Assembly: GCA_029571425.1 (NCBI GenBank)
Contig: JAKPSR010000217.1
Coordinates: 1-11,175 of the forward strand
Direction: 5' to 3'
DNA: 11,175 nt
Source of the DNA: Spirochaetota bacterium
Lineage (GTDB): Bacteria > Spirochaetota > Spirochaetia > Treponematales > Treponemataceae
Part shown: one piece after another, positions 5,661-11,175 of the stretch
How positions within the stretch are numbered: position 1 is the stretch's first letter
Layout: each line of letters begins with the position of its first letter
Translations under genes and position numbers: made by a program
The notes under the pieces: model-generated
Told to the model about the DNA's origin: nothing
The model's input: the letters and a program-made list of their open reading frames with translations, nothing else
Databases searched by the model: none

Positions 5661-8600
5661 GTGTCTATCTCGGAAACGTGCGTCCGCAAGCCCGTTACCG
5701 TGGCGATGGCCTACGTCCTCGTCTGCGTTATCGCCGCGCTGTACGTTCCCCGCCTTGGCGTCGCCCTCTATCCCTCGACGACGATGCCGGTCCTTACCGT
5801 GTCGACGAGTTACCCGAACGTCGGCCCCGAGGACATCGAGGAGAACGTCACGAAGCCGATCGAGACAAGGCTTAGCGCGATCTCCGGCCTCGAGTCGGTG
5901 AACTCAGAATCCTCGCGCGGGGAAAGCCGGGTTCGCCTTACCTTCGGCTACGACGTCGACCTTGACGAGGCCACGAACGACGTCAACGAGGTGCTTGCCC
6001 GATTGCCGAGTGTCTTGCCCGACGACTGCGAGGCGCCGATCCTCCGTAAGTTCAACATGAACTCGAGGCCTATCATGAGCCTCATCGTGCGGGGCGACCT
6101 TCCGCAGCACGAGCTCAAGTCAATCGCCGAGGACACGATAGGGCCTTTGCTGGAGCGCGTTAAGGGCGTCGCGCAGGCGAACGTTCGGGGCGGCGCGGAG
6201 AAGGTGGTGCGCGTCGAGGCGCCGGAGAACCGTCTCGACGCCTATGGCCTAACCCTGCCCGACGTCGCCGCGGCCCTCGCGCGGCGGAACGTCCAAACCT
6301 CCGCCGGCACCGTTACGGAGGGCGGGTACGACTACCAGGTATACCTAAACGAGACTATATCGACGGTGGAGGACGTGCGTGACACGGTCGTCACGCGCGT
6401 TGCCGTTCCTTCCGCGGGGTCGTCGCCGGCCCGGGTCGTGGCGGTCAGGCTCGGCGACGTGGCGGACGTCTTCGAGGATTGGGACGATTCCGGCTGGCGC
6501 GTTTACGTCGACGGGGTGCCCGGCCTGTATCTGCAGATACTGAACGAGACTGACTCGAACAGCGCGACCGTCGCCAAGGCCGTCCGAGATGCGATCGGCG
6601 AAATCAACGGCACGCTGCCATCCGGAGTGAACGTCGCCGTGCTGAGCGACAACACCACTATGATAACCTCGACGATGGACGAGGTATACAACACCGCCCT
6701 TCAAGGGGCCGTCCTGGCCATGTTCGCGATTTTCTTTTTCCTACGCGGGATCAAGAGCGCGGTCATCATCGGCCTCTCGATGCCGATCTCGGTTCTCGTC
6801 ACGCTCCTTAGCATGTCGCTGATGGACCTTACCCTTAACATGATGACGATGGCCGGCCTTATCCTCGGCATCGGGGATATCCTCGATTCCTCTATCGTCG
6901 TGCTCGACAACATCCATCGATACCGCGAGAAGGGGGAGCGCTCGGCGGTTGCCGCCATACTCGGAAGCCGACAGATGATCACGGCGATCACGGCCTCGAT
7001 GCTGACCAATCTTTGCGTCTTCGTCCCTATTTTAATGTACCAGGCCGAGCTCGAGATGCTCGGGCAGATGTTCCGCGAGATGGTTATCACCGTCGTGATC
7101 TCGCTCACCGTCTCGCTCGTCGTCGCCGTCACCCTCGTGCCCGCCCTTTGCGGGAGCATCATCGGCCTCGAGACCCGGACGCAGCGCCCCCTCAAGAATC
7201 GCGTCCTTGTCGCGCTTGACGGGTGGGCCGCCCGCGCGATCGCCGCCCTCGAGGATGGGTATGTCCGCTCCCTTCGTTTCGCCCTCTCGAATCGGTTTCT
7301 TATCCTCTCGCTCGTCGTCGCCCTGCTCGCCGCCTCCGTCGTTCAGTTCCGCTCCCTCGGCATCAGCTTCTCGCCTCAGTCGAGCACGGATGACGAGATC
7401 TCGATTTCGTTGACGATGCCGGAGGGGACCGACAACGAAGTGACGGAGGAGACTCTTTTCCGGGCGCAGGAGATATTGCGCGAGCACGCGAAAGGATTCG
7501 AGACGATCATCCTCACCGTCGGCTCGGGAAACACGGGAAGCGTTCAGGTTAACCTCCCCGATCCCGAGGACCAGACGATGACCCCGGCCGAGATCAAGGC
7601 GAAGGTAAAGCCCCTGCTCGACGCGATCCCGGGCGCGACCTTCGCGTTTACAGCGGGTCGGGGCTTCAGGAGATCAAGCCCCATCGACGTGGAGCTCGCT
7701 TCGGACGACCCCGCGGCCGTGTCGGCCGTCGCCGAGAGAATCATTGAGATTCTCAAGCGCGAGGTTCCCGGCGCGACTGACGTCACCTCCGACCTCGCGA
7801 ACGGGAATCCGCAGTATACGGTCTCGGTTGACCGCGAGCGGGCGGCGGCCCTCGGGGTATCGATGCAGGCCATCGCGACCGAGCTTCGCGCCGCGTTGAC
7901 CGGATCGACCGCGACCGCGATGCAAACCGCCGAGGGCGAGGTTTCCGTCGTCGTGAGTCTCCCGAAAGGCGAGACCGCGACGCTTTCGGACCTTGGCGCG
8001 ATCCGCGTGCAAGGGGCGTCCGCGCGCGTTCCCCTCGACAACATCGCGAGGCTCGTCCCTTCCGTCGCCCCGCGGACCATCACGCGCGAGGAGGGAAAGC
8101 GCGTGAACCACGTTACCGCGAACCTCAACGACGGGTACGTCATCAGCCGGGTGCAGCCCGAGGTCGAGCGCGCGATCGCCGACGGCTTGGTTCTGCCGGC
8201 GTCGGTAACCCTTTCGTACGGCGGCGAGTCGGCGGACGTCTCCGAGTTTGGCGGCGTCCTGTGGCTCGTCGTCGCCGTCGCCGTCTTCCTCGTGTTCGCC
8301 GTCATGGCCGCGCAGTTCGAGTCTCTCGTTGATCCCTTCATCATCTTTCTCTCGATACCGCTGCTCTCGATCGGCGTCGTGTGGATATATACCCTGACTG
8401 GCCAGACCTTCAGTCTTTTCTCAGCCGTCGGCGTCGTGGCCCTCGTCGGCATCGTCGTCAACAACGGAATCGTCCTCGTCGACTACGCGAACGGGCTTAT
8501 GCGCGAGAAGCGGACGGCCATCGACGCGTGCCTCGAGGCAGGCAAGAGTCGCCTTCAGCCCATCCTGATGACCACCCTTACCTCGGTGATCGGCACCGTG

Positions 8601-8810
8601 CCGATGGCCTTTTTCCCCGGCGAGGGCGTCGAGATGATGCAGCCGATCGGGCTTACCATCGTCGGCGGGCTTCTTTCGGGCGCGTTCCTCACGCTGTACG
8701 TGTCTCCGGTCGTGTATAGTTTTCTCAACAAGCGGCGGGAGCGGCGTTTCGACGATCCCGACGCGCTCGATAACCAGATGCGGGAATTCGACTCGCGCGA
8801 GCGCGCGTAG
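5661..8810 (+). CDS. RND-superfamily efflux pump, AcrB/BesB-like inner membrane permease
   Basis: A 1049-residue resistance-nodulation-division transporter (HAE-1-like). It starts at GTG 5661, one base after the adaptor stop, with GGGGGAG 4 nt upstream; the frame opens earlier but those codons lie inside the adaptor gene. TM1 is at residues ~10-30 and a large porter domain extends to ~340. TM2 begins near 344, TM4 carries the relay motif, and TM7 is near 546-563. A second porter domain follows, then TM8 near 867 and TM10-12 to ~1027. Both halves show the family signatures: YPNVGPEDIEENVTKPIE, RANVRGGAEK-like beta strands, and GIVVNNGIVLVDYAN in TM10. The relay differs from AcrB: D409, S410 and N934 stand where AcrB has D407, D408 and K940, and there is an extra D406. 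It probably exports drugs or other amphiphiles driven by an ion gradient; the substrate is unknown. Confidence 0.96.
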   Translation: MSISETCVRKPVTVAMAYVLVCVIAALYVPRLGVALYPSTTMPVLTVSTSYPNVGPEDIEENVTKPIETRLSAISGLESVNSESSRGESRVRLTFGYDVDLDEATNDVNEVLARLPSVLPDDCEAPILRKFNMNSRPIMSLIVRGDLPQHELKSIAEDTIGPLLERVKGVAQANVRGGAEKVVRVEAPENRLDAYGLTLPDVAAALARRNVQTSAGTVTEGGYDYQVYLNETISTVEDVRDTVVTRVAVPSAGSSPARVVAVRLGDVADVFEDWDDSGWRVYVDGVPGLYLQILNETDSNSATVAKAVRDAIGEINGTLPSGVNVAVLSDNTTMITSTMDEVYNTALQGAVLAMFAIFFFLRGIKSAVIIGLSMPISVLVTLLSMSLMDLTLNMMTMAGLILGIGDILDSSIVVLDNIHRYREKGERSAVAAILGSRQMITAITASMLTNLCVFVPILMYQAELEMLGQMFREMVITVVISLTVSLVVAVTLVPALCGSIIGLETRTQRPLKNRVLVALDGWAARAIAALEDGYVRSLRFALSNRFLILSLVVALLAASVVQFRSLGISFSPQSSTDDEISISLTMPEGTDNEVTEETLFRAQEILREHAKGFETIILTVGSGNTGSVQVNLPDPEDQTMTPAEIKAKVKPLLDAIPGATFAFTAGRGFRRSSPIDVELASDDPAAVSAVAERIIEILKREVPGATDVTSDLANGNPQYTVSVDRERAAALGVSMQAIATELRAALTGSTATAMQTAEGEVSVVVSLPKGETATLSDLGAIRVQGASARVPLDNIARLVPSVAPRTITREEGKRVNHVTANLNDGYVISRVQPEVERAIADGLVLPASVTLSYGGESADVSEFGGVLWLVVAVAVFLVFAVMAAQFESLVDPFIIFLSIPLLSIGVVWIYTLTGQTFSLFSAVGVVALVGIVVNNGIVLVDYANGLMREKRTAIDACLEAGKSRLQPILMTTLTSVIGTVPMAFFPGEGVEMMQPIGLTIVGGLLSGAFLTLYVSPVVYSFLNKRRERRFDDPDALDNQMREFDSRERA

Positions 8811-8827
8811 GATCTCGACGGGGACGT

Positions 8828-8857
8828 TTGCGCCCGACGCGCGTTTCGTGGTATAAC
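8828..8857 (+). promoter_or_regulatory. Candidate promoter of the ychJ-type gene
   Basis: TTGCGC (8828-8833) and TATAAC (8852-8857) are separated by 18 nt, placing the start near 8864, about 24 nt before the ATG. No terminator is visible after the RND gene, so read-through from the efflux operon may contribute as well. Confidence 0.45.
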
Positions 8858-8887
8858 GGTCGCACGACGAACGAAAAGGGGAAGGAC

Positions 8888-9388
8888 ATGAAGAAGACAG
8901 AGAAGTGCCCGTGCGGTTCAGGCAAGACGTATGGCGATTGCTGCGGACCGATCATCGCCGGGACCACGAACGCCCCCACTGCCGAGGCGCTGATGCGCGC
9001 CAGATACTCCGCCTACGCCGCCCACGAGATCGACTTCATCCTCTCGTCATGCGTCCGCAAGGCGGGCGCCGAGGAGATCGATCCCGCCGAGACGCGGAAA
9101 TGGAGCGAGGAGTCCCAGTGGCTTGGGCTCACCGTCCACGGCACCCAGAGGGGCGGCCCCGCGGACGACGAGGGCGTCGTCGATTTCTCCGCACACTACA
9201 CGCGCAACGGCCTTAAGGACGAGCACCGCGAGTCGGCGAGCTTTAAGAAGGTCGATGGGAAGTGGCTCTACGCCGAAGGACGCCTCGTCGGCACCACGAT
9301 CGTGCGCGCCGCGCCGAAGGTCGGGCGAAACGATCCCTGTCCCTGCGGGAGCGGGAAAAAATACAAGCAGTGTTGCGGTAGGGGCTAG
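8888..9388 (+). CDS. YchJ-family protein with two SEC-C zinc-binding motifs
   Basis: A 166-residue protein, close to the ~150 of E. coli YchJ. The N-terminal SEC-C motif (residues 6-20) has C7, C9, C18 and C19; the C-terminal one (150-164) has C151, C153, C162 and C163. Each is a CxC...CC zinc-binding unit as first seen at the end of SecA. The middle (residues ~28-140) contains TAEALMRARYSAYAAHEIDFI and WLGLTVHG, then VVDFSAHY and the tail DGKWLYAEGRLV, typical of the UPF0225/YchJ NTF2-like fold. The biochemical role of this family is not established; SEC-C motifs are used to contact the ribosome or translocation partners in SecA, so a protein-binding role is plausible. The start is supported by AAAAGGGGAAGGA at 8874-8886. 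The frame extends 20 codons upstream, but no start with a ribosome site is there. Confidence 0.93.
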   Translation: MKKTEKCPCGSGKTYGDCCGPIIAGTTNAPTAEALMRARYSAYAAHEIDFILSSCVRKAGAEEIDPAETRKWSEESQWLGLTVHGTQRGGPADDEGVVDFSAHYTRNGLKDEHRESASFKKVDGKWLYAEGRLVGTTIVRAAPKVGRNDPCPCGSGKKYKQCCGRG

Positions 9389-9402
9389 CCCTACTGCTTT
9401 TT
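9375..9402 (+). terminator. Rho-independent terminator of the ychJ-type gene, inside the convergent junction
   Basis: The arms GCGGTAGGG (9375-9383) and CCCTACTGC (9389-9397) pair over 9 positions with one G-U. They enclose a 5-nt loop GCTAG that contains most of the ychJ stop codon, and TTTTT (9398-9402) follows. The T tract lies inside the last codons of the opposing transporter gene. On the minus strand no T run follows, so it acts in the + direction only. Confidence 0.7.
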
Positions 9403-10278
9403 AGCCCTGGACCCCACCCAAACGCCGGCGAAGATCAACAGCCCGCCCGCGAGGGCAAAGGGCGTCAGCGGCTCGCCGATAAATATGGCCGACTCGATTA
9501 GCGTTAGCAGCGGGATGAAGTAGATGAAGGCATTCGCCTTCGTCGGGCCGAAGGCGCGGATGACGCGGTTCCACGAGAGGTACGCCGCGCATGAGGCGAA
9601 CAGGGTCAAGAACGCCAGGCAGATGACCATCGTCGGGTCTCGAAGCGGGGAGAAGTCCATGCGGAGCGGCGAAAGCGCGAGCGCGGGCAGGGCCGTAACC
9701 AACGTATAAAAGAATATCTTTCGCGTGACGTAGAATTCGTTTTGGCTTGTTTTTAGTCGGCGGATAATGACGCAATAGACGGCCCAGGAGAGCGAGGACG
9801 AGAGGGCAAGAATATCGCCTGCCGGATTGAGGCGGAGGACGAACTTACCGTTCAAGATAACCAAGATCGCGCCCGCGAAGGCGACAAGGGCGCCGAGCGC
9901 GAATCGCCGCTCGAGCCGCTCACCGGGGACGAACCGCGCGGCGAGGACGGCGGTCAGTATCGGCGCGGTCGAGACGAGAAGCGACACGTTCGAGGCGAGC
10001 GAGAGCGAGAGAGCGACGTTCTCCGCGATGAAATAGAGCGACCCGCCGGCGACGCCGGCGAGGGCGATCAGGAGCTCGCTCTTCGCGCTCTCGGGTCGGT
10101 GGACGCGCGGGTATAGGGCGAACATGAAAACCCAGGCGAGGAAGAACCGATAGAAGAGCACTTCCATCGGCGTGAACGCCGAGAGAAGGACCTTCGTCGC
10201 GATGAAGGTGGAGCTCCACACGACTACCGTCGCGACGGCGAGTGCGTAGGGCAGCGCGCCCGGCCGATCCTTCACCAT
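9391..10278 (-). CDS. EamA/DMT-superfamily transporter
   Basis: A 295-residue inner-membrane protein with ten hydrophobic segments arranged as two EamA repeats, residues ~8-140 and ~153-288, the normal size for the drug/metabolite transporter superfamily (RhaT/YdcZ-like). Signs are the N-terminal helix with VVVWSSTFIATKVLL and FYRFFLAWVFM, the repeat-1 end GALVAFAGAILVI, the repeat-2 segment ALSSSLSWAVYCVIIRRL, and the closing GEPLTPFALAGGLLIFAGVWVG. The tail SRAKKQ is basic, giving a cytoplasmic C-terminus. Members export amino acids, metabolites or drugs; the substrate cannot be read from sequence. The start (ATG, with the next codon GTG) overlaps the stop of the upstream UDG-like gene by 7 nt with no good ribosome site, so translational coupling is likely. 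The 3' end lies 2 nt from the convergent ychJ-type gene. Confidence 0.93.
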   Translation of the reverse strand: MVKDRPGALPYALAVATVVVWSSTFIATKVLLSAFTPMEVLFYRFFLAWVFMFALYPRVHRPESAKSELLIALAGVAGGSLYFIAENVALSLSLASNVSLLVSTAPILTAVLAARFVPGERLERRFALGALVAFAGAILVILNGKFVLRLNPAGDILALSSSLSWAVYCVIIRRLKTSQNEFYVTRKIFFYTLVTALPALALSPLRMDFSPLRDPTMVICLAFLTLFASCAAYLSWNRVIRAFGPTKANAFIYFIPLLTLIESAIFIGEPLTPFALAGGLLIFAGVWVGSRAKKQ

Positions 10279-11018
10279 CCGAGTATCTCGCGGCGGTGCG
10301 CGAGCCCGATCGCGTCGAGGTTTTCCGCCAGGGACTTGCGCGGGTCCGCGCGCTCGCGAAGGTCAATGGAGAATCTGTTCATCGAGAAATGCTGATACAC
10401 GCGGACGGGGGCGTCGGCCGCGCGGCCATAGGCGCCTGCCAGGGTCTCGGCGTAGCGGGCGAAAAGCCCGCCGCCCTTCAGCTCGCCGTAGCCGACGAGC
10501 CAAAGCCCGGCGCCGAGCGCGCGCTGGAGCGCCGCCGTTTCGCGGGCCATCCATCCTTGGCTCTCGTCGAGAAGCCGCGTAGCCCGCTCGCCCGCCTCGC
10601 GCGCGACTCGGGCTAGTTGCTTGGTCTTTGCCGTGTGCACCGGCGTCTTGTTCAAGATTAGGACGTTTCGCCGAAAGTCGATCCCAAGTTCGGGATGCGC
10701 GCGGAAAAACCCCTCGCCGAGCTTACCTGCCTGGCCGACGAGGTAGCGTCGGTTCCGCTCGAGCTGCTCGTCCTTACCGGGGTTGTCGCCGACCACGAGC
10801 AGGGCGATATCCCCGTCGGGACCGATGTCGTCGAGGGCTCGGTTATACACGACCGGGGTGTGCAAGGGGTACGTCGGCCCCCCGTCGGCCTCGACGGCCG
10901 TGCGTTGGGCCTGCGCGAGCCATCCCGCCGTTCCACCGGCTTCCTCAAGCCATCGATCGCATTGGGATCGAAAACGATCGCGAAAATCCGAAAAAACCTG
11001 CCAGCGAACGGGTGTCAT
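10272..11018 (-). CDS. Uracil-DNA glycosylase superfamily protein lacking Fe-S cysteines
   Basis: About 248 residues from ATG 11018. Motif GDNPGKDE at residues 77-84 is followed by RRYLVGQAGKL, like the family-4 UDG block GEAPG...GRPFVGRAGKLL. A second element, NVLILNKTPVH (118-128), matches the family strand-loop 'N..kcrPp'. A third, HFSMNRFS (210-217), resembles the leucine/histidine loop HPS. These place it in the UDG fold superfamily, which removes uracil or related bases from DNA for base excision repair. Only one cysteine (C20) is present, so the 4Fe-4S cluster of families 4 and 5 cannot form. The catalytic-loop residue is Asn in GDNPG (as in the NPG of families 2/3), not the Glu of family 4. 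Activity is unproven and a non-repair role is possible. The frame extends to TTG 11099, but those residues come from AT-rich promoter DNA. It is first gene of a two-gene unit with the transporter. Confidence 0.8.
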   Translation of the reverse strand: MTPVRWQVFSDFRDRFRSQCDRWLEEAGGTAGWLAQAQRTAVEADGGPTYPLHTPVVYNRALDDIGPDGDIALLVVGDNPGKDEQLERNRRYLVGQAGKLGEGFFRAHPELGIDFRRNVLILNKTPVHTAKTKQLARVAREAGERATRLLDESQGWMARETAALQRALGAGLWLVGYGELKGGGLFARYAETLAGAYGRAADAPVRVYQHFSMNRFSIDLRERADPRKSLAENLDAIGLAHRREILGW

Positions 11019-11024
11019 GTGGGC

Positions 11025-11030
11025 AGTATA
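11025..11030 (-). promoter_or_regulatory. Minus-strand -10 element, possible leaderless start
   Basis: TATACT on the minus strand lies 7 nt before the A of ATG 11018, so a transcript starting at the usual distance would begin at the start codon itself. No Shine-Dalgarno is present. The -35 region (ATACTA with a 17-nt spacer) is poor. Confidence 0.35.
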
Positions 11031-11062
11031 CAAAATTTTCGCTGGATTAGTATGCAGTCGCG

Positions 11063-11078
11063 TTGCATAAATATGCAA
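11063..11078. promoter_or_regulatory. Palindromic operator candidate
   Basis: TTGCATAAATATGCAA is two 7-bp perfect arms (TTGCATA and TATGCAA) around AA. It covers the -35 of the forward promoter. A further half-site TATGCA lies at 11051-11056, 6 nt left of the palindrome. The layout is what a dimeric regulator acting on a divergent promoter pair would need. Confidence 0.5.
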
Positions 11079-11091
11079 AAATCTGTAGTAT
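11063..11091 (+). promoter_or_regulatory. Plus-strand promoter for the gene at the right edge
   Basis: TTGCAT (11063-11068) and TAGTAT (11086-11091) are separated by exactly 17 nt, a fair sigma-70 match. Transcription would start near 11098, giving a ~67-nt leader before ATG 11165. Confidence 0.55.
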
Positions 11092-11116
11092 GGCTTCAAT
11101 TGGATGATATCGCCTG

Positions 11117-11145
11117 TGATGCGCCTTGAGGCGCTTTGGGCATCA
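11117..11145 (+). other. Structured leader with two overlapping inverted repeats
   Basis: GCGCC (11121-11125) pairs with GGCGC (11130-11134) around the tetraloop TTGA. TGATGC (11117-11122) pairs with GCATCA (11140-11145), sharing bases with the first stem. No T run follows, so it is not a terminator. It lies in the 5' leader, just ahead of the ribosome site. Confidence 0.4.
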
Positions 11146-11164
11146 ACATAGTCAAAGGGGACAT

Positions 11165-11175
11165 ATGATGCATAC
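11165..11175 (+). CDS. Start of an unidentified gene, cut by the window end
   Basis: AAAGGGG (11154-11160) lies 4 nt before ATG 11165 and 7 nt before the in-frame ATG 11168. With the promoter and leader upstream this is a credible gene start, but only three codons are visible, so nothing can be said about the product. Confidence 0.45.

Noticed and set aside
7544..8464. 306-codon open frame antisense to the RND pump
   Set aside because: Low-complexity Thr/Ser/Arg-rich translation, no ribosome site, and entirely inside a certain coding gene.
8792..8801. CTCGCGCGAG inverted repeat near the end of the RND gene as a terminator
   Set aside because: No T run follows and it is inside coding sequence; chance is likely in GC-rich DNA.
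11019..11099. TTG start extending the UDG-like protein by 27 residues
   Set aside because: The added codons run through AT-rich promoter and operator sequence and resemble no UDG N-terminus.

Overview
The window is about 11 kb of high-GC, densely coded bacterial chromosome. The best guess for the host is a high-GC spirochaete (Treponema/Spirochaeta-like). This rests on three things: an efflux operon ordered TolC - adaptor - RND, as in the Borrelia bes system; an adaptor that lacks the alpha-helical hairpin, as BesA does; and the style of the LspA and small membrane proteins. It is an inference from protein character, not a database result. There are no insertion sequences, CRISPR arrays, integrases or phage genes, so this looks like ordinary chromosome.

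Layout. Bases 1-1313 (+) hold the 3' end of a NIF3-family metal protein, lspA (signal peptidase II) and a 92-residue two-helix membrane protein whose GTG start lies inside the end of lspA. This unit ends at a bidirectional terminator (1314-1343). It shares that terminator with a convergent 543-residue protein (1373-3004, -) that I cannot assign to a family. Immediately upstream of that gene on the same strand is a tRNA-Ala(GGC) (3058-3131, -) with a clear sigma-70-type promoter. No terminator is visible between the tRNA and the gene.

Bases 3285-8810 (+) form a compact three-gene tripartite efflux operon: an outer-membrane TolC-like channel, a periplasmic adaptor and an RND pump. The junctions are an ATGA overlap and a 1-nt gap. 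A promoter and an imperfect dyad precede it. The pump carries a non-AcrB proton-relay set (Asp-Ser-Asn plus an extra Asp), and the adaptor has only 12 residues where the hairpin normally sits.

Bases 8888-9388 (+) encode a YchJ-type protein with two SEC-C zinc-binding motifs. Its terminator is built into the junction with a convergent pair of genes on the minus strand. That pair is an uracil-DNA-glycosylase-superfamily protein (10272-11018) followed by an EamA/DMT-type transporter (9391-10278), overlapping by 7 nt.

The last ~160 bases are a divergent regulatory region. It contains a 16-bp near-perfect palindrome over a good forward promoter, a structured leader, and a ribosome binding site with an ATG at the very edge of the window, so a further + strand gene begins there and is cut off. 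The least described items are the hairpin-less efflux system, the cluster-less UDG-like protein, the 543-residue unknown and the palindromic operator at the right end.
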